Source of the DNA: Bacillota bacterium
GTDB lineage: Bacteria; Bacillota; Clostridia; Christensenellales; CAG-138
Length of the DNA stretch: 5,436 nt
NCBI GenBank assembly: GCA_016288175.1
Contig: JAEEYN010000009.1
Coordinates: 1 to 5,436, forward strand
Direction: 5' to 3'
Shown: one piece after another, positions 1 through 5,436 of the stretch
Layout: the number at the start of each line of letters is the position of its first letter
Numbering within the stretch: position 1 is the stretch's first letter
Notes under the pieces: generated by a model
Databases searched by the model: none
What the model was told of the DNA's origin: nothing
The model's input: the letters and a program-made list of their open reading frames with translations, nothing else
Program-made: the position numbers and the translations under genes

Positions 1-378
1 ATCAGCAATGCCTTCAGCTCAGACGAACAGAATATGATTCAGAGTACAACGGTAACGGCTGACAAAAACCCGTCGTATAGTACTTCACCCGGCAACAATA
101 CGACCGACAAAGTTTTCCTCCTCAGCATTACCGAGGTGAATCAATACTTCAGTTCGGATAGCGCAAGACAGTGTAGTGCAACGGCATATGCAAAAGCACA
201 AGGAGCATATACAAATTCCAGCAATGGCAATTGCTGGTGGTGGCTGCGGTCGCCCGGCTACGATTCTCGCGACGCTGCGGGTGTCCACGTCGACGGCTCC
301 GCCTACGACCGCGGTGACGATGTCCACCGCGACAATGACGCAGTTCGGCCCGCTTTGTGGATAAATCCCGGATCTTAA
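1..378 (+). CDS. DUF6273-like domain protein, C-terminal part (5'-truncated by window)
   Basis: The reading frame is open from base 1 to a TAA at 376-378, so only the last 125 residues are seen and the true start lies upstream; the ATG at 34 is internal to the conserved domain. Visible landmarks are TADKNPSYST, TTDKVFLLSITEVNQYF, a CWWWLRSPG motif at 232-258 and a terminal VRPALWINPGS at 343-375. This order (DKVFLLS, W-LRSPG, VRPALWI) is what I recognise from DUF6273 domains of Clostridia, which resemble the C-type-lectin/formylglycine-generating-enzyme-like fold used for ligand binding. Between LRSPG and VRPAL, where relatives are usually Asn-rich, this copy has Asp, Arg, His, Tyr, Gly and Val instead. 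Localisation cannot be judged because the N-terminus is missing; such proteins are often surface or secreted. The gene probably ends its own transcription unit, since 154 bases separate it from the next gene. The domain call is fairly secure; the ligand and function are unknown. Confidence 0.8.
   Translation: MSNAFSSDEQNMIQSTTVTADKNPSYSTSPGNNTTDKVFLLSITEVNQYFSSDSARQCSATAYAKAQGAYTNSSNGNCWWWLRSPGYDSRDAAGVHVDGSAYDRGDDVHRDNDAVRPALWINPGS
259..339 (+). other. Candidate DGR variable region (NNY-codon block)
   Basis: Of the 27 codons here, 26 end in C or T (TAC, GAT, TCT, CGC, GAC, GGT, CAC and so on; the exception is GCG at 277), and only 14 of 81 bases are A. Codons upstream in the same gene have mixed third bases and are A-rich. 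Adenine mutagenesis of AAC/AAT codons in a DGR gives exactly NNY codons with no possibility of a stop. The block sits at the very 3' end of a CLec-like gene and is followed by a conserved GC-rich stretch (cagttcggcccgctttgtgg, 341-360) that could act as the initiation-of-mutagenic-homology site. No template repeat or reverse transcriptase is in the window, so this is inference from codon pattern and position. It could instead be an ordinary fast-evolving loop. Confidence 0.45.
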
Positions 379-446
379 CTCTTCTGATCTGAAATCTTCC
401 ACAGCGCCGAAGGCATTAATCTAAAGCGGGCGTAACCCGAAAGATC

Positions 447-469
447 CTCCGCAAGGCGGTCTTGCGGAG
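447..469 (+). other. Perfect 9-bp GC-rich inverted repeat (hairpin/cruciform)
   Basis: The arms ctccgcaag (447-455) and cttgcggag (461-469) are exact reverse complements around a 5-base loop, gcggt. On the + strand the sequence after it is cttaaaaaaga, not a T-run, so it is a poor intrinsic terminator. On the - strand the bases beyond the stem are gatctttcgg, also poor. A weaker 4-bp stem (cggg/cccg, 427-439) lies just upstream. It sits about 107 bases past the NNY-codon block and 63 bases before the next start codon. Hairpin/cruciforms at this sort of distance downstream of the variable region are known to assist target recognition in DGRs. A role in the 5' UTR of the downstream operon is the alternative. 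Confidence 0.6.
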
Positions 470-515
470 CTTAAAAAAGATAAACACAATAATACAGTAA
501 GAATCATCCTGACGA
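470..515 (+). promoter_or_regulatory. Probable promoter area of the SPFH-TIR operon
   Basis: This is the only A/T-rich stretch between the upstream gene and the operon (ttaaaaaagataaacacaat and onward). It contains aataat at 488-493, a 5/6 match to a -10 box, and ttgcgg at 462-467 as a weak -35-like element inside the hairpin arm, but the two are not ideally spaced. Position and base composition favour a promoter here; the exact boxes cannot be fixed by eye. Confidence 0.25.
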
Positions 516-532
516 ATAAGCGGAGGTACCCC

Positions 533-2485
533 ATGTCCAAATTCGTAATCGAATGCCCGCGCTGCGGGAAGTATGCAGAAGCGAAGACCGGATTCTTCGC
601 AAGGAAAAAGATCGATTGTGCCTGCGGCTACATGATCGACGTCCGCACGGACAAGCTTTCGAGCCGCGTTTGCCCGCACTGCGGCAACAACGTCGTGTTC
701 GATCAGTCGAAAGGCGCTGCGGCGAAATGCCCGGTCTGCCATGAGCCGATCAACACAATGGCGGAGCAGGATAAGACCGTGGAGTTCTCCTGCGCGCAGT
801 GCGGTATAAGGCTCCGCGCGGCAAAAGGCGCGGATACGTTCACCTGCCCCGTGTGCGATCATGTAAACGACGTTGCAGAAAGAGCCGCTCAGGAGAAGAT
901 CAAAAAGGACGGCCTCGCCTCCATCATAAAGTATGAGGTCGACAACTCGACGTTTATCTGGAAGCATCCGATCGAGGACTTTAACTACGGTTCCCAGCTG
1001 ATAGTCCATGAGAGCCAGGAGGCCGTGTTCTTCCGCGATGGCATGGCTCTGGATCTCTTCGGCCCCGGCCGCTACACGCTTGAAACTCAGCAGCTGCCGA
1101 TGCTGGAGAAACTGTATAAGCTGCCGACGGACAATGACGGTACATTCCATACAGAAGTCTACTTCATAAATAAAACGGTACAGATGGGTATCAAGTGGGG
1201 CACTCCCGATAAGGTGCGTTTCATCGATCCGTTAACGGGCACACCACTTGAGCTCGGCGCTTCGGGCGAGATGAACCTCGCCGTCGACGATTCGAGGAAG
1301 CTGCTCATAAAGCTCGTCGGAACGATGAAGGGCATCGCATGGGAGGAAAGGGACGGCGCCGGCTTTACAAAGAGCCTGCAGGCATCCTTCCGTCCGATGA
1401 TATCGAACGCCGTAAAGACGAATCTTCCTTCGGTCATAAAGGCAAACGATATCGATATACTCGAGATAGACGAAAAGCTCGATCTTATTTCGGATTCCCT
1501 GCGCGAAAAGATCAAAGGCGGTTTTGAAGAGTACGGTCTTACCGTGCCGCAGCTCTACGTTACGAACATCGTGCTCCCGGAGGCCGACCCGAACTTCAAG
1601 CGCATCCGCGAGCTGCATACGATCGTGCTCCAGACCCGCGTGATCCAGGCGGAGGCGACTGTCAAGACCGTTGAGGCGCAGTCCAAAGCGCAGTACCGCA
1701 CGGCGGAGGAACAGGCTGCGGCGGCGATCGAGGCGGCAAGGCGCGAGGCGGAGATGCAGCGCCAGACCACCGAAACGGAGGTCGCAAGGCGCGAAGCGGA
1801 GCGGAAGGTCATCGCGGCTCAGGCGGAGGCGCAGGCGCAGCGCATGCAGGGCCTGACCGAGGCGGAGATCATGGCCGCAAAGGGCTATAATCAAAAGGAC
1901 GTACTGCAGAGCGAAGTGCAGAAGGCATACGCCGAGGGCATCGGCAATATGGGTCCCGCGATCTCCGCGGGCGGCGGAGGCGGAAGCATGATGGGCGACC
2001 TCATGGGCCTTGGCGTCGGCATGGCGGCGATGGGCGCGATAGCTCCGCAGATCGGCAATATGATGAGCGGGCTGAATCCCAATATGCAGCAGCAGGGCGG
2101 CGCCGAACAGGAAGCGCCTAAGCCCCGCACCGAGGCGGGCTGGACCTGCCCCGAATGCGGAACGAAGGATATAACGAGCAAGTTCTGCCCCGAGTGCGGA
2201 GCTAAAAAGCCCGAACCTAAGCCCGCTGGAGCATGGACCTGCCCCAATTGCGGAACGGAGGGCGTCACCAGCAAATTCTGCCCGGAATGCGGCGCAAAGA
2301 AGCCGGAGGAACCGAAGGGCTGGACTTGCCCTGCCTGCGGCGCCAAAGATATCACCAGTAAATTCTGCCCCGACTGCGGCGCAAAGAAGCCCGAGGAAAA
2401 GAAGGGCTGGATCTGCCCGGAGTGCGGCACCAAGGATATCACCAGCAAGTTCTGCCCCGAATGCGGGTATAGGAAGGGAGAATGA
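533..2485 (+). CDS. SPFH/Band-7 (flotillin-like) protein with N- and C-terminal zinc ribbons
   Basis: Encodes 650 residues. The start is fixed by GGAGG at 522-526, six bases before the ATG. The N-terminus carries three zinc-ribbon-like Cys sets: C8/C11 with C29/C31, C47/C50 with C66/C69, and C87/C90 with C105/C108. Residues about 130-350 form an SPFH/Band-7 domain of the type annotated as 'virion core protein-like' (motifs IIKYEVDNSTFIWKHP, VHESQEAVFFRDG, FGPGRYTLET). A long Ala/Glu/Gln/Arg-rich coiled coil follows (about 356-450), then a Gly/Met-rich hydrophobic linker (about 470-515). The C-terminus has four tandem CPxCG...CPxCG ribbons, at C539-C555, C570-C586, C599-C615 and C628-C644. SPFH proteins oligomerise on membranes as scaffolds. 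There is no signal peptide or clear transmembrane helix, so it is likely cytosolic and bound peripherally, perhaps through the next gene's product. It resembles B. subtilis YdjI in concept, which helps bring PspA to the membrane, but the C-terminal ribbon array is an elaboration. First gene of the operon. The family call is strong; the cellular role is inferred. Confidence 0.9.
   Translation: MSKFVIECPRCGKYAEAKTGFFARKKIDCACGYMIDVRTDKLSSRVCPHCGNNVVFDQSKGAAAKCPVCHEPINTMAEQDKTVEFSCAQCGIRLRAAKGADTFTCPVCDHVNDVAERAAQEKIKKDGLASIIKYEVDNSTFIWKHPIEDFNYGSQLIVHESQEAVFFRDGMALDLFGPGRYTLETQQLPMLEKLYKLPTDNDGTFHTEVYFINKTVQMGIKWGTPDKVRFIDPLTGTPLELGASGEMNLAVDDSRKLLIKLVGTMKGIAWEERDGAGFTKSLQASFRPMISNAVKTNLPSVIKANDIDILEIDEKLDLISDSLREKIKGGFEEYGLTVPQLYVTNIVLPEADPNFKRIRELHTIVLQTRVIQAEATVKTVEAQSKAQYRTAEEQAAAAIEAARREAEMQRQTTETEVARREAERKVIAAQAEAQAQRMQGLTEAEIMAAKGYNQKDVLQSEVQKAYAEGIGNMGPAISAGGGGGSMMGDLMGLGVGMAAMGAIAPQIGNMMSGLNPNMQQQGGAEQEAPKPRTEAGWTCPECGTKDITSKFCPECGAKKPEPKPAGAWTCPNCGTEGVTSKFCPECGAKKPEEPKGWTCPACGAKDITSKFCPDCGAKKPEEKKGWICPECGTKDITSKFCPECGYRKGE
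2138..2482 (+). repeat. Four tandem zinc-ribbon repeats inside the SPFH gene
   Basis: The units begin at Trp 537, 568, 597 and 626 (periods 31, 29 and 29 residues) and share W-[TI]-CP-x-CG-[TA]-K/E-D/G-I/V-TSKFCP-[ED]-CG followed by a KKPE-rich linker. Units 1 and 4 share 16 identical residues (541-556 and 630-645), yet their 48 bases differ at seven positions, all synonymous. The repeat is therefore kept at the protein level and is not a recent DNA copy. Each unit has the four Cys needed for one zinc ion. Confidence 0.85.
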
Positions 2486-2490
2486 CCATG
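2471..2490 (+). promoter_or_regulatory. Overlapping stop/start with two candidate start codons
   Basis: The sequence aggaagggagaatgaccatg holds the 3' end of the SPFH gene (TGA at 2483-2485), a purine-rich Shine-Dalgarno and two in-frame ATGs, at 2482 and 2488. Spacing favours ATG 2488, while the ATGA overlap is typical of coupled translation. Either way the two proteins are likely made in fixed proportion. Confidence 0.6.
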
Positions 2491-3189
2491 AACCTCAACA
2501 AGAATCAGATCCGCGCGATCATTGCGGTCGCGGTGGTTTTCATTGTCTATAACGTGCTTGCTTTCGTGCTGCCGTTCGCGCACACGGGAGTTTTCTGGGT
2601 CGGCTATACATTCGGCCTGCTTGCGCTGATCGTCGGGCTGCTCATCTTTGCCGTTGCTTTCGGCAAGGACGGTACTGCCAGAAGCAGATTCTACGGGTTC
2701 CCGATCGCCCGCATAGGCGTGATTTATCTTGCGATACAGATCCCGCTCAGTTTTCTCGCCATGGCGCTTGCGGGCGTCGCAGGCATGCCTGCATGGCCTT
2801 TCGTGCTTGTGTTCATACTCCTGATCGCGGCCGCCATTCTCGGAACAATCGCAACGGATACAACAAGGGATGAGATCGTGCGTCAGGACGAGGAACTCAA
2901 AAAGAACGTGACCTCAATTCGCGCTCTGCGTTCCCTTGGCAACAGCCTTGTTGCGCAGTGCGGCGATGAGGAAACAAAGAAGGAGCTCAAAAAGCTTTCG
3001 GATACGCTCAACTACTGCGATCCCGTTTCGAGCGAAGCCACCGCGGAGACGGAAGCGGAGCTCAAAACCGTGCTGGATGAGATCCAGCGCGCCATCGTTG
3101 ACGGCGATAATGCCAGCGTGACTCCGCTCTGCAAAAAGGCCGCGGCCGTGCTTGCGGAGAGAAATCGGCTGTGCAAACTGAATAAATAA
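2482..3189 (+). CDS. Four-helix membrane protein with cytosolic helical tail, SPFH operon partner
   Basis: Encodes 235 residues from the ATG at 2482, which overlaps the upstream stop in an ATGA junction; 233 residues result if the second ATG at 2488 is used. AGGGAG at 2475-2480 lies 7 bases from 2488 but only 1 from 2482, so 2488 is the better-spaced start, while 2482 could use AGGA at 2471-2474. Hydrophobic stretches at about residues 11-32, 37-60, 76-98 and 104-124 predict four transmembrane helices. Loops are short, with a basic GKDGTARSR loop after helix 2. Residues about 125-235 are hydrophilic, rich in Lys/Glu/Leu and probably helical or coiled coil, ending on the cytosolic side. I do not recognise a named family. 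Translational coupling to the SPFH gene suggests the two products act together, the membrane protein as anchor for the scaffold. This parallels small membrane proteins beside SPFH/zinc-ribbon genes in PspA-YdjGHI-type loci, but sequence homology to YdjG or YdjH is not claimed. Confidence 0.85.
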   Translation: MTMNLNKNQIRAIIAVAVVFIVYNVLAFVLPFAHTGVFWVGYTFGLLALIVGLLIFAVAFGKDGTARSRFYGFPIARIGVIYLAIQIPLSFLAMALAGVAGMPAWPFVLVFILLIAAAILGTIATDTTRDEIVRQDEELKKNVTSIRALRSLGNSLVAQCGDEETKKELKKLSDTLNYCDPVSSEATAETEAELKTVLDEIQRAIVDGDNASVTPLCKKAAAVLAERNRLCKLNK

Positions 3190-3205
3190 ACAGGGAGAAT
3201 GCACT

Positions 3206-5436
3206 ATGGCTTCATTCAAATGCAAAATGTGCGGCGGCGACCTTGTGATCGAGCAGGACTCGACCGTTGCGGAGTGCGAGTATTGCGGATCAAGGCAGAC
3301 GGTTCCTTCTGCCGATAACGAAAAGAAGCTGACTCTCTTCGGCAGGGCGGGGCGTCTTCTCAGAGCCTGCGAGTTCGACAAAGCCGCCGGCGTATTCGAG
3401 AGCATAGTCGCCGATTTTCCCGAGGAGGCCGAGGCTTATTGGGGACTTGTGCTGTGCCGCTACGGCATCGAGTACGTCGACGACCCGGCGACGGGGAAGA
3501 AGATCCCGACCTGCCACCGCTCCGGTTTTGAGAGCGTGATGGAGGATAAGGATTTTGAGCAGGCCTGCGAGAACGCCGACGGCGTCGCGAGAAAGCTCTA
3601 TCGGGAAGAGGCGAAGCAGATCGAAGAACTGCGCAGAAGCATCATAGAGGTGTCCGGCAAAGAAGCGCCTTACGATATCTTCATCTGCTATAAAGAGACC
3701 GCCGATGACGGTCAGCGTACGCCGGATTCGGTGCTTGCGCAGGACGTTTACGAAAAGCTGACCGACGCCGGCTATCGCGTGTTCTTCTCGAGGATCAGCC
3801 TCGAGGACAAGCTCGGCGTCGAATACGAACCCTATATTTTCGCGGCGCTGAATTCCGCAAAGATAATGCTCGCTTTCGGCACGGATTACGACTATTTCAA
3901 CGCGGTCTGGGTCAAGAACGAATGGAGCCGCTTCCTGAAGCTGATGGAAAAGGATAAGACCAAGCGCCTTATCCCGTGCTACAAGGATATCGACGCCTAC
4001 GATATGCCCAAGGAGTTCAAGAACCTCCAGGCGCAGGACATGGGCAAGATCGGCGCGGATCAGGACCTCATCCGGGCGATCAAAAAGCTGCTGCCGAAGG
4101 AAGCGCCGAAGCAGGAAGCCGCGCAGCAGACCGTCGTTCAGCAGGTCGTGCAAAACGGGCCGAATGTGGAATCGCTGCTGGATCGTGCGTTCATGTTCCT
4201 CGAGGACGGTATTTTTTCAAGCGCCGATGAATACGCCGAAAAGGTATTGGACATCGATTCCAAGAACGCAGAAGCCTATCTTGCAAAGCTGCTTGCAAAA
4301 CTCAGGCTGAGAAAAGAAGCCGAACTCGAATCAGCCGCTGCCTGGTTTTCGCTTACGGAAACGCAATGGGAAGGAACAAAGCAGATCCGGCTCGTTTCAT
4401 TGATCAAGGCTGAAAAGCTGCAGGCCATCAAGTGTGCAAGGGATGCTTTAGGCTTGGGTTTAAAAGAAGCCAAGGACCTTGTAGAGTCCCTCCCGCAGGA
4501 GGTTTCCGTTACGCACAAGCAGCATCAGATCATAAAACACGAGTTTGAAACAGAAGTTCAAGTCGGTACATTTGACGCTGTCTGCGGCGATCCCGACTAC
4601 ATCAAATTCATGCGCTTTGCTCCTGCAGCCCGCGCGGAAAAGATAAAGGCCTTAGTGCAGAAGGGCAAAGAGCTTTACGAGGAGAACGCGCGCAGGGCGG
4701 CCGAAGCGGAAGCCGAACGCAGAAGAGCAGCGGAGGAGCGCAGGGCGGCGGAAGAGAAAGCCCGGGAAGAGGCGCGTCTTGCCGCCGAAGAGGAGAAGCG
4801 CCGCTTGCTTGAAGAGGCAAATGTACGGCGAGAAGCCGAAAGGCAAAGGATCGCTCCGGTGCAAAAGCTGATAAGTGCGGGAACCCGCTTTACCGTCGGG
4901 CTGAAGGCGGACGGTACCGTCTTAGCCACGAAATTCCTCAGCAAAAAAGCAGCTTATTTCGGTGAATGCGAGGTCGGAAGCTGGAAGGATATAGTCGCCG
5001 TAAGCGACGGGAACTATCATACCGTCGGACTTAAGGCGGACGGCACGGTCGTCGCCGTCGGGAAAAACAGCGAATGTCAATGCGAGGTCGGGAGCTGGAA
5101 GGATATAGTCGCCGTAAGTGCGGGAAACAAGCATACCGTCGGCCTGAAAGCGGACGGCACGGTCATCGCCGTCGGAGATAACAGCGATGGCCAATGCGAG
5201 GTCGGGGGCTGGAAGGATATAGTCGCCGTAAGTGCGGGAGACAGTCATACCGTCGGCTTAAAAGCGGACGGCACGGTCGCAGCGACAGGCAGTAATGACA
5301 GCGGTGAATGCGAGGTGTCCGGCTGGAAGGATATCGTCGCCGTAAGTGCGGGAAACAAGCATACCGTCGGCCTGAAAGCGGACGGCACGGTCATCGCCGT
5401 CGGAGATAACAGCGATGGCCAATGCGAGGTCGGGGG
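3206..5436 (+). CDS. Zinc-ribbon/TIR/L7-L12-like/RCC1-repeat multidomain protein (3'-truncated by window)
   Basis: Open from ATG 3206 (GGGAG at 3193-3197, 8 bases upstream) to the window edge: 743 codons without a stop. Domain order: zinc ribbon C6/C9 and C24/C27; TPR-like helices about 41-92; charged linker; TIR domain about 154-296, starting YDIFICYKE; a second TPR-like stretch about 322-366; a segment at about 395-433 matching the L7/L12 C-terminal helix-turn-helix (ALGLGLKEAKDLVE); an Arg/Glu/Ala-rich coiled coil about 475-550; then 38-residue RCC1-type repeats from about 557 to the end. In the TIR domain, E208 in GVEYEPYI aligns with the catalytic Glu of NAD-cleaving TIRs such as SARM1 (my alignment from memory), so NADase activity is possible. 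There is no signal peptide, so the protein is likely cytosolic. It follows the membrane-protein gene by 16 bases, in the same operon. Zinc-ribbon-TIR proteins are common in Clostridia; the RCC1 extension is the unusual part. Function (stress, defence or signalling) is inferred only. Confidence 0.88.
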   Translation, partial: MASFKCKMCGGDLVIEQDSTVAECEYCGSRQTVPSADNEKKLTLFGRAGRLLRACEFDKAAGVFESIVADFPEEAEAYWGLVLCRYGIEYVDDPATGKKIPTCHRSGFESVMEDKDFEQACENADGVARKLYREEAKQIEELRRSIIEVSGKEAPYDIFICYKETADDGQRTPDSVLAQDVYEKLTDAGYRVFFSRISLEDKLGVEYEPYIFAALNSAKIMLAFGTDYDYFNAVWVKNEWSRFLKLMEKDKTKRLIPCYKDIDAYDMPKEFKNLQAQDMGKIGADQDLIRAIKKLLPKEAPKQEAAQQTVVQQVVQNGPNVESLLDRAFMFLEDGIFSSADEYAEKVLDIDSKNAEAYLAKLLAKLRLRKEAELESAAAWFSLTETQWEGTKQIRLVSLIKAEKLQAIKCARDALGLGLKEAKDLVESLPQEVSVTHKQHQIIKHEFETEVQVGTFDAVCGDPDYIKFMRFAPAARAEKIKALVQKGKELYEENARRAAEAEAERRRAAEERRAAEEKAREEARLAAEEEKRRLLEEANVRREAERQRIAPVQKLISAGTRFTVGLKADGTVLATKFLSKKAAYFGECEVGSWKDIVAVSDGNYHTVGLKADGTVVAVGKNSECQCEVGSWKDIVAVSAGNKHTVGLKADGTVIAVGDNSDGQCEVGGWKDIVAVSAGDSHTVGLKADGTVAATGSNDSGECEVSGWKDIVAVSAGNKHTVGLKADGTVIAVGDNSDGQCEVG
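4874..5436 (+). repeat. Tandem 114-bp RCC1-type repeats (38 residues each), continuing past the window
   Basis: Each unit reads roughly WKDIVAVSAG-xx-HTVGLKADGTV-x-AVG-xNS-xG-x-CEV-xx. Trp falls at residues 593, 631, 669 and 707 (bases 4982, 5096, 5210, 5324) and the CEV Cys at 588, 626, 664, 702 and 740, an exact 38-residue period. The first blade (about 557-592) is degenerate, with KFLSKKAAYFGE replacing the usual AVGxNxxGQ. The unit at 5096-5208 and the unit at 5324-5436 match at 112 of 113 bases (A5107 versus C5335), while the unit between them is more different. RCC1 repeats fold as beta-propeller blades; at 38 residues these are shorter than the eukaryotic 50-60. The number of blades is unknown because the array is cut off. 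Confidence 0.9.

Noticed and set aside
447..475. Rho-independent terminator after the DUF6273-like gene
   Set aside because: The stem is strong, but the following bases are cttaaaaaa with no T-run on the + strand, and the - strand offers only three consecutive T.
416..1150. 244-residue open frame on the - strand
   Set aside because: It lies antisense to the well-supported SPFH gene, has no recognisable motifs, and arises from GC-rich codon bias. Its Cys and Arg pattern mirrors the sense zinc-ribbon codons.
1232..1894. 220-residue Leu/Arg-rich open frame on the - strand
   Set aside because: Its low-complexity Leu/Arg composition is the complement of the Ala/Glu/Arg coiled coil in the SPFH gene; no family features are seen.
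3199..3201. Alternative ATG upstream of the TIR gene start
   Set aside because: It is in another frame, only one base after GGGAG, and would miss the N-terminal zinc ribbon; ATG 3206 has correct spacing.
3290..4153. 287-residue open frame on the - strand
   Set aside because: It is antisense to the zinc-ribbon/TIR coding region, which has clear domains and a good ribosome binding site. The long antisense frame is a by-product of codon usage.
4922..5248. - strand frame with repeating TYGDYILPAPDLAL units
   Set aside because: The repetition is the reverse-strand reading of the RCC1 repeat DNA, not an independent gene.
4874..5436. CRISPR array or other non-coding direct repeat
   Set aside because: The 114-bp repeats keep the reading frame and encode a regular RCC1-type repeat; there are no unique spacers.

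Overview
The window looks like chromosomal DNA from a moderately GC-rich anaerobic Firmicute (Clostridia, probably a gut-type uncultured lineage). This assignment is an inference from the families present: a DUF6273-type C-terminal domain, a zinc-ribbon/SPFH protein and a zinc-ribbon/TIR protein, all typical of that group, plus strong GGAGG-type ribosome binding sites. Every gene I can support is on the + strand. No rRNA, tRNA, CRISPR array, transposase, integrase or reverse transcriptase is visible.

Region 1 (1-378) is the 3' end of a gene for a DUF6273-like, probably C-type-lectin-fold protein. Its last ~27 codons before a conserved VRPALW end are almost all of the form NNC/NNT and are depleted in adenine. 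This is the pattern expected of the variable region of a diversity-generating retroelement (DGR). About 107 bases past that block, in the 154-base intergenic gap, lies a perfect 9-bp GC-rich hairpin without a U-tract, placed where DGR target genes carry a hairpin/cruciform. The template repeat and reverse transcriptase would have to be outside the window.

Region 2 (533-5436, running off the end) is a tight three-gene operon. Gene 1 encodes a 650-residue SPFH/Band-7 (flotillin-like) protein, with three zinc ribbons before and four tandem zinc ribbons after the SPFH and coiled-coil core. Gene 2 overlaps it by 4 bases and encodes a four-helix membrane protein with a cytosolic helical tail. Gene 3 starts 16 bases later. 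It encodes a large multidomain protein: zinc ribbon, TPR-like helices, TIR domain, a second TPR-like segment, a ribosomal L7/L12 C-terminal-like motif, a charged coiled coil, then a run of 38-residue RCC1-type repeats still open at the window edge.

The working model is inference: a membrane-associated SPFH scaffold and its small membrane partner form a platform, and the TIR protein is the effector or signalling arm with an RCC1-like propeller as sensing or docking module. The SPFH-zinc-ribbon plus small membrane protein pairing recalls the B. subtilis PspA-YdjGHI envelope-stress module, but a TIR-L7/L12-RCC1 partner is not part of that system. A stress-response or anti-phage role is plausible and unproven.
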